Origin: Alistipes sp.
Lineage (GTDB): Bacteria > Bacteroidota > Bacteroidia > Bacteroidales > Rikenellaceae
Direction: 5' to 3'
Assembly: GCA_017520545.1 (NCBI GenBank)
Contig: JAFXFM010000005.1
Coordinates: 51,977 to 115,976, forward strand
DNA length: 64,000 nt
Shown: positions 45,625 through 53,524 of the stretch, piece by piece
How the letters are laid out: each line of letters begins with the position of its first letter
Numbering within the stretch: the stretch's first letter is position 1
Position numbers and translations under genes: made by a program
Notes under the pieces: generated by a model
What the model saw: only the letters and a program-made list of their open reading frames with translations
Databases searched by the model: none
What the model was told of the DNA's origin: nothing

Positions 45625-46200
45625 TTACAAATCGTCCATTGCTTGCCGGCGAACGGTATCAGTATTGATCTTGTCGTAGTATTTAAGCAGGACAAAATAA
45701 CCACCATATTCTCCTTTTTGAAGTGATAATTGAATATCACCTTTGGGTGTTGTGAATGTAGTGTACCAAGTGCAGCGATCCATATATAATTCATGTAATC
45801 TTGAATTGTTATCTCTTGGTGTTCCGTTCTGGAAACGCTCAACCACATCAGAAGGCTGACCATATTTCTCTGTAAGCATTGATTTTAAGTGATCATAGTT
45901 TTGCTCTAATGAACTCCAATCATCGCATGATGGAAATATTACGCCAATTGTGCTAACAACATTAACCGATTTGAGTGTAGAAACGCCAACTGTACAACCC
46001 TTGAAACCTGCAAAATCACCTTGAAGGATAGCCGTACCATCTTGCTGCCCAAGATAAGTGAAACCCGCAGCCTTCATTTTGGCAACATACTGATCGAGTG
46101 TACCATCGATAGGTACTCCCTTAAACGACAAGTGCTCGCTTTGAGCCATTGCAGATACAGCAAACAATACCGAAACAATGCAAAGTAGAATCTTTTTCAT
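45625..46200 (-). CDS. Secreted hypothetical protein
   Basis: 191 residues with a Sec signal peptide (cleavage after VSAMA). The mature part (LSFKGVPIDGTLDQYVAKMKAAGF, then GDFAGFKGCTVGVST and KYGQPSDVVERFQNG) looks like a small periplasmic alpha/beta protein of a type common in Bacteroidetes. Function unknown. It is monocistronic with its own terminator. TAAATTTG at 46224-46231 (minus strand) may be its -7 element. Confidence 0.7.
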   Translation of the reverse strand: MKKILLCIVSVLFAVSAMAQSEHLSFKGVPIDGTLDQYVAKMKAAGFTYLGQQDGTAILQGDFAGFKGCTVGVSTLKSVNVVSTIGVIFPSCDDWSSLEQNYDHLKSMLTEKYGQPSDVVERFQNGTPRDNNSRLHELYMDRCTWYTTFTTPKGDIQLSLQKGEYGGYFVLLKYYDKINTDTVRRQAMDDL

Positions 46201-46351
46201 ACTCGTTAGCTTTTAATTTGTTACAAATTTAGTAAAATTTTCCGTAACTGGATATGAAATACAGATAATAATGTACAAATACATTTTGAAGCCCTCTTCT
46301 AACCGATTGAAAATAAAGTGCTTAATGCGTTGCAGATTCTTGCAAATTAAC

Positions 46352-46382
46352 TTGCGTGTTCCAAAATGTGATGTTATGTTTG
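46352..46382 (+). promoter_or_regulatory. Shared island promoter, copy 1
   Basis: TTG (46352-46354), 20 bases, then TATGTTTG (46375-46382), a full Bacteroidetes promoter. The sequence cttgcgtgttcc...tgatgttatgtttgca is almost identical to copies at 47283-47313 and 60075-60105. It lies 43 bases upstream of the 46426 start. Confidence 0.85.
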
Positions 46383-46425
46383 CACTACAATAAAGCAGAG
46401 TTAAACACTTAATACTGAATAGATT

Positions 46426-47142
46426 ATGACACGCAAAGAGAACCTTTTAGTTGAGATTTACAACCTTCGCAACCAGATTGCCGAGATTAAGGGCAACACG
46501 ATCGTAAACATCGAGGAGTTTAGCCAGACACGCAAGTTCCGCGATGAGGCTGCCGAGTGGAAGGAGTACGAACTCAAACTCCGCATCGAGGAGCTCAAAA
46601 AGAGTCTTGAAAAGGCAAAGGTCGAAGCTGCACAGCAGGCTGCTGCCGATGCCTTCTATGCAACCGAGCAGGGTCAAGCCTTTAAGCGCGAGTGCGAGGA
46701 GAAGCGCATCCTACTCAGTAATGAGTACGACTGCGCAGAGAGTGCAACCCTCGAACTTATCGAAAGCCACCTCCAGGCAACGCTCGGCAAGCAGTGGCGA
46801 GCTAATCGCCTCTCGACAAGTTATGTGGAGTTTGCGGTTGTAGATGCCGAGAACAAGCCGATCTTCGGTCAGAGCGTGTCGATCTACTACGAAAAGAAGT
46901 ATTGGCTCGGTGGCGAACGCTTCCAGATAAATATAGGTACCTGCGGTAGCCACGACCTGCTCCCAGAGGAGCGCGGCTACACGATGGCAGATTTCTACAT
47001 CGGCATTGGCAAGCTCCACGCCAACACCGAGCTCCTTGAAACAATCAAGGATGTACTTTTCTACTACGCAGAACGCATCGCAGATATTCAGAAAGAGGTG
47101 CGTGAGTTGGACGAGCTGATCAAGAATCCAACCCGCGCCTAA
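46426..47142 (+). CDS. Coiled-coil hypothetical protein, cassette 1
   Basis: 238 residues. The N-terminal ~115 residues are strongly helical and charged (YELKLRIEELKKSLEKAKVEAAQQAA), a likely coiled coil. The C-terminal part has VEFAVVDAENKPIFGQSVSIYYE and a helical end (YAERIADIQKEVRELDELIK). No enzyme motif. It has its own strong promoter and a 3' hairpin of ggagccgac and its complement (47198-47225). Codon use (CGC, GAG, CTC) is more G/C-rich than the island's right part. Confidence 0.7.
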   Translation: MTRKENLLVEIYNLRNQIAEIKGNTIVNIEEFSQTRKFRDEAAEWKEYELKLRIEELKKSLEKAKVEAAQQAAADAFYATEQGQAFKRECEEKRILLSNEYDCAESATLELIESHLQATLGKQWRANRLSTSYVEFAVVDAENKPIFGQSVSIYYEKKYWLGGERFQINIGTCGSHDLLPEERGYTMADFYIGIGKLHANTELLETIKDVLFYYAERIADIQKEVRELDELIKNPTRA

Positions 47143-47197
47143 ACGACAAACCTAACCCAGGTCTTCGCTGCCTGATGCAAGAATAAGCACGCAGGCA

Positions 47198-47225
47198 GGA
47201 GCCGACTTCCAACGAGGTCGGCTCC
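47198..47225 (+). terminator. 3' hairpin of cassette 1
   Basis: 9-bp arms ggagccgac / gtcggctcc around a 10-base loop. Preceded by gcctgatgcaagaataagcacgc, which resembles the sequence before the hairpin of cassette 2. No long T run follows, so it may be an RNA-stabilising or regulatory hairpin. Confidence 0.5.
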
Positions 47226-47282
47226 ACTCTCTTGGAGTGTTGAAAAAAGTGCTTAACTCATTGAATATAAAGGGGATAATAC

Positions 47283-47313
47283 TTGCGTGTTCCGAATAGT
47301 GATGTTATGTTTG
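47283..47313 (+). promoter_or_regulatory. Shared island promoter, copy 2
   Basis: TTG (47283-47285), 20 bases, TATGTTTG (47306-47313). Same flanks as copy 1, including a shared upstream ttgaaaa-agtgcttaa motif. It drives the 70-residue gene, whose ATG is 33 bases downstream. Confidence 0.85.
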
Positions 47314-47345
47314 CACTACAATAAACAACTAAAACAGAGTGAGTT

Positions 47346-47558
47346 ATGAAGACCAAGAACACGAAAGAGATTGCAAAGATTGACCGCCAGCTTGACCGCC
47401 TTGAGGCTGAGTTCGCAACCATCAAGAAACGCGCTGACGAGTTGACCGCTGAGTTCAAACGCCTCTCGCCCGAATACACCAAGTTGATGGAGCGCACCGA
47501 GCAGATTAACAAGGAGCACCGCGCCCTCCTGAAGCAGCGTTGGGCACTCGAAGAATAG
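47346..47558 (+). CDS. Small coiled-coil protein, cassette 2
   Basis: 70 residues, almost entirely one helix (KIDRQLDRLEAEFATIKKRA...LMERTEQINKEHRALLKQRW). It resembles the N-terminal coiled coil of the cassette-1 protein in composition. It is controlled by copy 2 of the shared promoter and followed by an 8-bp G/C hairpin (47603-47625). Function unknown. Confidence 0.65.
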   Translation: MKTKNTKEIAKIDRQLDRLEAEFATIKKRADELTAEFKRLSPEYTKLMERTEQINKEHRALLKQRWALEE

Positions 47559-47602
47559 ACCACTAGGCCTTGGCTACCTGCCGCGGATAAGCAATGCAGG
47601 CC

Positions 47603-47625
47603 GGAGCCGGCTCACCCCCGGCTCC
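47603..47625 (+). terminator. 3' hairpin of cassette 2
   Basis: ggagccgg / ccggctcc arms, 7-base loop, then acattttag. Its upstream sequence (ggataagcaatgcaggcc) parallels that of cassette 1, so the two 3' ends look duplicated. Confidence 0.5.
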
Positions 47626-47662
47626 ACATTTTAGAGACAAATAACACTAAATACCGCAAGCT

Positions 47663-47953
47663 ATGTTTAACAGACTTGGAAACTTTTTAGAGCAGTTCCC
47701 TACTAACGCGACATGCTGGTCGCAGGCTACCGATGAAGTGTACGACTTGGCACGCACCTCACGCGAGTTCCTTGATGAGTATGACGATGTCAAAGTCGAG
47801 GCAGTAGATTTCGCAACACTCGACACCCCCGCTAAATGGAACAGCGTATGCCGCGAGGCCATTTGGCGCAACTACGACCTGATGCGCCCGCATACCCAGC
47901 TACTGTTCCACGACTACTTTATGGAGAGATATGGCGAAAAATTTAGCAAATAA
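47663..47953 (+). CDS. Small hypothetical protein
   Basis: 96 residues, acidic and helical: FLEQFPTNATCWSQATDEVYDLARTS, then WNSVCREAIWRNYDLMRPHTQLLFHDYF. No known motif. It follows cassette 2 by 104 bases and is closed by a strong terminator, so it may be read from the cassette-2 promoter. Confidence 0.65.
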   Translation: MFNRLGNFLEQFPTNATCWSQATDEVYDLARTSREFLDEYDDVKVEAVDFATLDTPAKWNSVCREAIWRNYDLMRPHTQLLFHDYFMERYGEKFSK

Positions 47954-47985
47954 ATAGGCAATTGTCAGAAGTTGTCAAAAACTAG

Positions 47986-48010
47986 GGGTTACTTTGCGAC
48001 AAAGTAACCC
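47986..48010 (+). terminator. Rho-independent terminator of the cassette region
   Basis: Perfect 11-bp arms gggttactttg / caaagtaaccc with a 3-base loop, followed by ttaattgttttt. Confidence 0.8.
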
Positions 48011-48025
48011 TTAATTGTTTTTGTT

Positions 48026-48175
48026 ATGTCACTTTGGGATTGGCTGCTTGCAGTATGGATTTATGAGGAAGTGTTAGATGATGAGTCGAACAATAGGTCG
48101 CACGACAACACTCACGACTATGATTCATTTCACAACCACGTCTATAATGACGACTTCGAAGATGGATTTTATTAA
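48026..48175 (+). CDS. Possible 49-residue protein
   Basis: Open frame from ATG 48026 to TAA 48175: MSLWDWLLAVWIYEEVLDDE, then an Asp/Asn/His-rich tail ending DDFEDGFY. It could be a small amphipathic peptide with a metal-binding-like tail. It follows a terminator without a recognisable promoter, so coding status is uncertain. Confidence 0.35.
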   Translation: MSLWDWLLAVWIYEEVLDDESNNRSHDNTHDYDSFHNHVYNDDFEDGFY

Positions 48176-48227
48176 ATTTACTATGTAAATTTTCCTGTTT
48201 TTATGTGCTTCGAATTTGAAAAATTCT

Positions 48228-48235
48228 TAACTTTG
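48228..48235 (+). promoter_or_regulatory. -7 element for the DUF1848 gene
   Basis: TAACTTTG, 18 bases before the preferred ATG at 48254. It lies inside the upstream extension of the frame, which argues against the earlier ATG at 48203. Confidence 0.5.
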
Positions 48236-48253
48236 AGGAAGATTTCTGATTAT

Positions 48254-49285
48254 ATGGCAAAAGATAAACTTCAAATCACTCGAGAAAATGGCGAGATTGT
48301 AGAGGCGCAGGCTCCGGTTATTGTATCGGCAAGTCGCTCTACTGATATTCCTGCGTTCTATGCAGATTGGTTTCTGCATCGTCTAAAGCTTGGATATTCG
48401 GCTTGGACAAATCCATTTAACGGAGTGCGTAGTTATGTTGCGTATGACAATACGCGTCTAATTGTATTTTGGTCAAAGGATCCCGGACCACTTTTGAATG
48501 AAGGAGGTTGTTTAGACTATCTTGCTATGAAGGGTATTAACTGCTATATACAATACACTCTCAATGATTATGTTTCTGAAAAATTAGAGAGGGGCGTAAG
48601 ATCGTCATTACAACAGCGTATTGACATTTTCAAGCGCTTAGTTGATAGGTTAGGATTTGGAAAGATTATTTGGCGTTTTGATCCGATGATTCTCACCGAT
48701 ACTATCGGTATAGAGGAGTTGTTGGCAAAGGCGCAGAATATTGGCGACCAACTCAAAGGTTATACCGAGAAGATGGTATTCAGTTATGCCGATATTCGCA
48801 CCTATCGTAAGGTGCAAGCGAACCTCACTAAGAATTGCATCAACTTCCGCGAATTCGAGGAGGAAGATATGCACGCTATAGCAAAGGGTCTGTCGGAACT
48901 TAATCGTTCGTGGGGGTATGCCCTTGCCACTTGTGGTGAACGAATAAAGTTGGAAGAGTATGGCATCATCATGAATAAATGTGTAGATGATGATTTGATG
49001 ATTAAATACTTCTCTGACGACCAAAAGTTGATGGATCATTTAGGCGTAGAGATTATCCGAGGAACTCTTTTCGATCCTGAAGAAAAGATTATCAAGAATA
49101 AAAACAACAAAGATAAAGGCCAACGAGAGTTTTGCGGTTGCATAGCGAGCAAAGATATAGGCGAGTATAACACCTGCCCGCACCTTTGCGAGTATTGCTA
49201 TGCAAACACTAGCAAAGAGTCAGCTGTTCGTAACTACAATCAGCACAAGCTTAACCCATTTGCAGAAACTATAATAGGGAGATAA
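48254..49285 (+). CDS. DUF1848 family protein, Cys-rich, possible iron-sulfur/radical-SAM-related
   Basis: 343 residues. The N-terminal VIVSASRSTDIPAFYADWF and NPFNGVRSYV, the central IIWRFDPMIL and the C-terminal Cys cluster CGCIASKDIGEYNTCPHLCEYCYAN (read in parts) are characteristic of DUF1848. The terminal CxC and CPxxCxxC arrangement suggests an iron-sulfur cluster, and the fold resembles spore-photoproduct-lyase-like radical SAM barrels; activity is unknown. An upstream ATG at 48203 overlaps the -7 element. It starts the right-hand accessory block, 82 bases before the helicase fusion. Confidence 0.8.
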   Translation: MAKDKLQITRENGEIVEAQAPVIVSASRSTDIPAFYADWFLHRLKLGYSAWTNPFNGVRSYVAYDNTRLIVFWSKDPGPLLNEGGCLDYLAMKGINCYIQYTLNDYVSEKLERGVRSSLQQRIDIFKRLVDRLGFGKIIWRFDPMILTDTIGIEELLAKAQNIGDQLKGYTEKMVFSYADIRTYRKVQANLTKNCINFREFEEEDMHAIAKGLSELNRSWGYALATCGERIKLEEYGIIMNKCVDDDLMIKYFSDDQKLMDHLGVEIIRGTLFDPEEKIIKNKNNKDKGQREFCGCIASKDIGEYNTCPHLCEYCYANTSKESAVRNYNQHKLNPFAETIIGR

Positions 49286-49367
49286 AACGATTAATAATAG
49301 ACCAGCCAATCTCTTTTATTGTGTCCACTAGCAATTTGTTGAAAGAGGTTAATAAAATAGATACGAT

Positions 49368-51962
49368 ATGACATATCGAGAAAAAATAGCAGGTTTGCGA
49401 GAGCTGGCAATGTTAGATATAATTCGCATTTGTCGAGAGTTATTACCACATCAATATCGCAAACAACCTTGGGATATAGTTAATCACGGTACAGACTTAT
49501 TGAGTACCGAAGATCAACTTAATGCATACATAGCAGCTTATGGCGAGATGCATTGGGTGAAATGTAGGGCTGCTTTCCAAAATTTTTCGTTTGAAGAAGA
49601 ATTAATATCGAGCATTGAGATCGTGGATTGGGGATGCGGTCAGGGCATTGCATCTATATCGTTAATTGAGATGCTGAGAGAGCGAAACAAGCTCAATTTA
49701 CTAAGAAAAGCAACTCTTATTGAGCCGTCGGAAGTAGCATTGAATAGGGCTTATATGAATGTAGATAAAGCGACAAATCATCGTATCTCTATATTGCCTT
49801 TGTCAAAGTATTTGCCGTGCAATAGCAATAATATATATGATTCTATTGATGGCGTATCATATGAGTATCCAATTGTAATACACTTGTTCTCTAATATTCT
49901 GGATATACCTAACATAGACTTAGCAAAGTTGGCACGCGTTGTTGCTACGCCTGGTCGTAAACACTATATTATGTGTATGGGGCCCAAGAATACTGGAGCG
50001 TATCGAATAGATCAATTTTGTAGCATATTTAACGCTTTGAAGTTTATTTCCGATATTGATAGTGTGCGGTATGGATATACTTCAGATACGCACCATTCGT
50101 TTAGTTGTAAAACTAAATGTTTAGTGTTTGAAAATGGAATATTATCGAATCAAAATATCCATCATTTTGTTGCTCCAACTCTTATTTTTGACACACCTAT
50201 TTATGACGATTATGACTCACGAATGTTACAACTAAATGGTGTTGTAAATGGGAATATTGCAAAGCTAAATGACTTATTTGGACACATCTTAGATGAGCAA
50301 GATCTTATCTATGTTAAGCCGAGCATTAATGGGGATACACCCGACATAGTGATAGTAAGACCGAACAAGGGCGTGTTGCTGATTAATGTTTGTGAGTCTA
50401 CAGAAAAAGAAGGTGTCCAACAAGCAATCAATACAATTAATGCGTATCAACAAAATATCATACAAGTGCATATCAAAGATATGATGGGAAAGGTCCTGAT
50501 CAACTCCAAAGATTGGTCTTTAATAAAGATGATGTTATATTTCCCACATAGTACGACTGAAGAGATAAATGATAAATATAGTGAATCTCTTGGTTATGTT
50601 CGTGCATTCGGCAATGATGTTTTTGACGAAAGAAATAAAACTCAACTTCTAAAACAACTTAAATTTAACTATACAAATAGGAGTTTTGATGATGTTGTTT
50701 ACAACTATTTTGTCAATTTACTATCACCTCAATGGCACTCATATAAGCAAGGTAAACATATAGAACTTTTGGGCGCCCAAAAGCCATTAGCAAAGAGTGT
50801 TGCTGGTGCTCAAAGAAAGATAAATGGCGTTGCTGGTTCTGGCAAAACTCAGGTTCTTGCAACAAGAGCAGTAAATGCCCATCTGCGTACTGGAAAAAAG
50901 GTACTCATTTTAACATTTAATATAGCACTGGTAAACTATATTAAATACCGCATAGGTGAAATTCGAGCTGATTTTGGATGGGATAATTTTGTAATTAGTA
51001 ATTATCATCAATTCTTCAAAACGGTCGCAAATAACCACGGCGAGAGATTGCGCTTAGGAGCCTTTGAAGATTTAAGTTTCTTTGAACTTATCAAAAATAA
51101 ACTTCCGAAGTATTCAGCCATATTTATTGATGAGGTTCAAGACTACAAAACTGAGTGGTTGAAAATATTAAGTAGTTATTTTTTAGAACCAGGTGGCGAG
51201 TTTGTCGTATTTGGTGATGCAAAGCAGAATATCTACAAACGAGAATTGGACGAAAATGGACAAATAAAACTAGAATTTATTAGAGGAGGATGGAATAATT
51301 CGCTTAATAAAAGTATGAGATTTGCTAATTCTCAATTAGCCAATTTGGCAATGTCGTTTCAGAAAGTTTTCTATCCAAATCAACTAGTAGACAACATCGA
51401 GGCAGAACAAACTTTGTCATTTGATACTTGTATAAAATATTGGCCTATAGGGCCTACTGAAGATTGGCAAACCATAATATCCAATTGTCGATGGATTATG
51501 AAAAAATATAATATTGACGAAAAGGATGTTGTAATTCTTTCTCAATATTGTAAGAATGTCAGGGAATTAGATTATGCGTATAGACAGCCGAATCAACATA
51601 CTATAACTACTTGCGAGTCCAAAGAGCAATATGATGCACTTGCAAATAAGTTTTGTGTTCAGGATGGAGTCCCAACGGATTTTCGTTTTGAGTCTGATAT
51701 AAAACAATTGCGTAGAAGTAAACGTATACACTTCACAATGGACACAAATCTAGTTAAATTGTCTACTATACATAGCTATAAAGGCTGGGAGTCGAAAACC
51801 GTAATTCTGGTATTAACGCCTAAAATACACCATGATTTTGAGGAAGATATACAAAATGAGCCAAATTTAATATACACGGCCATAACACGAGCCAAAGAGA
51901 AATTATTTGTCTTGAATCTCGGGAACCAAACATATCACTCATTTTTTAGCACATATAAATAA
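49368..51962 (+). CDS. Three-part fusion: class I methyltransferase, NERD-like domain, UvrD/Rep-type helicase
   Basis: 864 residues. Residues ~80-260 are a Rossmann methyltransferase with SAM motif EIVDWGCGQGIAS (~84-96) and ATLIEPSE as the acidic strand-2 motif. Residues ~300-430 resemble a NERD nuclease-like domain (PDIVIVRPNKGVLLINV), but the catalytic ExK is replaced by NxC, so it may be inactive. Residues ~480-864 are an SF1 helicase: GVAGSGKTQ (487-495), FIDEVQDY (586-593), STIHSYKGWESKTV and YTAITRAKEKLFV. NERD-helicase fusions are known; the N-terminal methyltransferase is unusual. It is followed 11 bases later by a TerB gene. A role in nucleic-acid modification, repair or defence is inference. 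Confidence 0.8.
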   Translation: MTYREKIAGLRELAMLDIIRICRELLPHQYRKQPWDIVNHGTDLLSTEDQLNAYIAAYGEMHWVKCRAAFQNFSFEEELISSIEIVDWGCGQGIASISLIEMLRERNKLNLLRKATLIEPSEVALNRAYMNVDKATNHRISILPLSKYLPCNSNNIYDSIDGVSYEYPIVIHLFSNILDIPNIDLAKLARVVATPGRKHYIMCMGPKNTGAYRIDQFCSIFNALKFISDIDSVRYGYTSDTHHSFSCKTKCLVFENGILSNQNIHHFVAPTLIFDTPIYDDYDSRMLQLNGVVNGNIAKLNDLFGHILDEQDLIYVKPSINGDTPDIVIVRPNKGVLLINVCESTEKEGVQQAINTINAYQQNIIQVHIKDMMGKVLINSKDWSLIKMMLYFPHSTTEEINDKYSESLGYVRAFGNDVFDERNKTQLLKQLKFNYTNRSFDDVVYNYFVNLLSPQWHSYKQGKHIELLGAQKPLAKSVAGAQRKINGVAGSGKTQVLATRAVNAHLRTGKKVLILTFNIALVNYIKYRIGEIRADFGWDNFVISNYHQFFKTVANNHGERLRLGAFEDLSFFELIKNKLPKYSAIFIDEVQDYKTEWLKILSSYFLEPGGEFVVFGDAKQNIYKRELDENGQIKLEFIRGGWNNSLNKSMRFANSQLANLAMSFQKVFYPNQLVDNIEAEQTLSFDTCIKYWPIGPTEDWQTIISNCRWIMKKYNIDEKDVVILSQYCKNVRELDYAYRQPNQHTITTCESKEQYDALANKFCVQDGVPTDFRFESDIKQLRRSKRIHFTMDTNLVKLSTIHSYKGWESKTVILVLTPKIHHDFEEDIQNEPNLIYTAITRAKEKLFVLNLGNQTYHSFFSTYK

Positions 51963-51973
51963 TCGTTTGTATT

Positions 51974-52273
51974 ATGTACAGATATACACACAAACAGAAA
52001 TATGCAATAGCATATATATTGATGCAGATTATTGAAGCAGATACAATAATTCACGATAGAGAGATTGAATATATGAATTCGATCTTAAAACAGTTAGCTT
52101 TTACGACACAAGATATTGAGTATCTAGAAAATCTTGAATTATCGTACTGTATGGACATTGTAAAGGATATGCAGCAAGAACAAAAAAATGAGGTGATTGA
52201 GATGTTTCGAACAATGATTTCAATAGATGGGCGTATTGACCCCAGAGAAGTTGCGGTCATAGAGAATCTGTAA
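51974..52273 (+). CDS. TerB-like protein
   Basis: 99 residues with the TerB pattern of acidic helical repeats: ILMQIIEADTIIHDREIEYM near the N terminus and MISIDGRIDPREVAVIENL near the C terminus. It is short for the family (~140), and its stop is followed in the same frame by an ABC ATPase-like sequence, so it may be a truncated part of a longer protein. It is closely spaced after the methyltransferase-helicase gene, suggesting co-expression. TerB domains often accompany phage-defence and stress loci. Confidence 0.7.
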   Translation: MYRYTHKQKYAIAYILMQIIEADTIIHDREIEYMNSILKQLAFTTQDIEYLENLELSYCMDIVKDMQQEQKNEVIEMFRTMISIDGRIDPREVAVIENL

Positions 52274-52666
52274 CATATAACAACTATTACATTATGGAAT
52301 GACAATGCTAGTTACTCGCAAGTGAAGGATGTAGTATCAATCATTGGTCTAAACAACTTTGCAAATGTATCCGATAGCATATTAGAACATAAAATCGGCG
52401 ATGGAGGTATGTGTTTGTCTGGAGAACAAAAACAATGCGTAGCTCTCGCAAGAGCGTTGTTGAAAGATTCTGATATTTATATTTTTAATGAGGCGTTCTC
52501 TGCTATCGACAAGGAACTAAAGCAAGATATTGCGACCTTTTTAACTTCTCGTTTGAAGAATAAGACTGTGATAGTTGTCTCTCATCAGTTGGATGCATAT
52601 GATGCATTTGACGCTGTATACGAGATTAGGAATGGCGGATTAAACAAAATCCATTGTCATGAGTAA
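52274..52666 (+). pseudogene. ABC exporter ATPase remnant (C-terminal half)
   Basis: The frame reads directly on from the TerB stop as HITTITLWNDNASY...VVSIIGLNNF, which matches the helical subdomain of peptide/lipid exporter ATPases. It continues with signature CLSGEQKQ (LSGGQ-like), Walker B IYIFNEAFS (the usual Asp is Asn), a D-loop (SAID) and VIVVSHQ (H-loop). Walker A, the Q-loop and the membrane domain are missing. The first possible start is GTG at 52322. Its last 8 bases overlap the phosphoesterase start, which looks like a preserved coupling. Either a remnant left by recombination or a small ABC-like accessory protein. Confidence 0.65.
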
Positions 52667-53420
52667 TATCAGAATACTTCATATATCAGATATTCATCTC
52701 ACCGATCAAGGCGTGCCGATATGGGGAGTCAATACGATGGATAATTTCCATCGGTTGATTGAGCGTATAAAAAAGCTGTCTAACATAGATGCAATTATCA
52801 TATCTGGTGATATATCGAACGATGGAACGGAATGGACGTATAAATATGTTGATAAAACTTTTCAAGCAATCGGTATTCCGACATATTGGTGTATGGGAAA
52901 TCACGATAATCTCGAAAGATTAAAGGAGTCTGCGTCTTTTTGTCAGTATGTGCCTGAATTTTGCATTTCCAATTGGGGTTTTATATTTCTTAACTCAGTT
53001 ATTCCAGACGAAGATAGCCAGAAGAAAAATAAGGCCCGAGGTTATCTTGGCGTAGATCAACTAGAACATATTAAAGAAGCTGCTAGAAAATACGATAATT
53101 TGGCGATAGTTATGCATCATCCACCAGTTGAAACTGGCGGTTGGTTAGATCGAAGAATTTTGGAAGATAGAGAGTCCTTTAAGCGAGAAATAGAAAGTCT
53201 TGGGAATGTAAAATTAGTAATGTATGGACACATACATTGTTTTACTAACTCGGTGCAGAATGGTATTGGTATTACATATACTTCTGCACCTGCAATCAGC
53301 TATGCTTTTAATAACAAGCTTGCAAAATTCGAGATAGACTTTGGATCCGAAGGATATAATGTTATAGAAATTGAGAACAGCGTAGTATCTGTCGAGTATC
53401 ACATATTGATCAATATATAA
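52659..53420 (+). CDS. Cytoplasmic calcineurin-like phosphoesterase (CpdA/YfcE-type)
   Basis: 253 residues without signal peptide. Metal motifs are complete: HISDIHL (D, H), ISGDISNDG, GNHDN, MHHPPVE and YGHIHC. This resembles cyclic-nucleotide phosphodiesterase-like proteins. It is unrelated in architecture to the secreted phosphoesterases of the surface locus. It overlaps the ABC remnant by 8 bases, and the sigma-factor unit begins 105 bases downstream. A nucleotide or nucleic-acid substrate is plausible for a gene in this setting, but this is inference. Confidence 0.8.
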   Translation: MSNIRILHISDIHLTDQGVPIWGVNTMDNFHRLIERIKKLSNIDAIIISGDISNDGTEWTYKYVDKTFQAIGIPTYWCMGNHDNLERLKESASFCQYVPEFCISNWGFIFLNSVIPDEDSQKKNKARGYLGVDQLEHIKEAARKYDNLAIVMHHPPVETGGWLDRRILEDRESFKREIESLGNVKLVMYGHIHCFTNSVQNGIGITYTSAPAISYAFNNKLAKFEIDFGSEGYNVIEIENSVVSVEYHILINI

Positions 53421-53445
53421 TATATGCTAATTTAAATTGTTTATT

Positions 53446-53476
53446 TTGACTAAACTCAGAAATATGATTAACTTTG
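53446..53476 (+). promoter_or_regulatory. Promoter of the sigma/anti-sigma/CHAT operon
   Basis: TTTTG (TTG at 53446-53448), 20 bases, TAACTTTG (53469-53476): a textbook Bacteroidetes promoter 48 bases before the sigma-factor ATG. Confidence 0.85.
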
Positions 53477-53505
53477 CAATATAAACAAACGATCTCGCAA
53501 AGTTA
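53469..53505. promoter_or_regulatory. Inverted repeat overlapping the -7 element
   Basis: taactttgc (53469-53477) and its exact complement gcaaagtta (53497-53505) are 19 bases apart. The right arm, on the minus strand, is itself a TAnnTTTG element. It could be an operator for autoregulation or a cryptic divergent start. Confidence 0.5.
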
Positions 53506-53524
53506 GAATTGATAAAAGATATTT

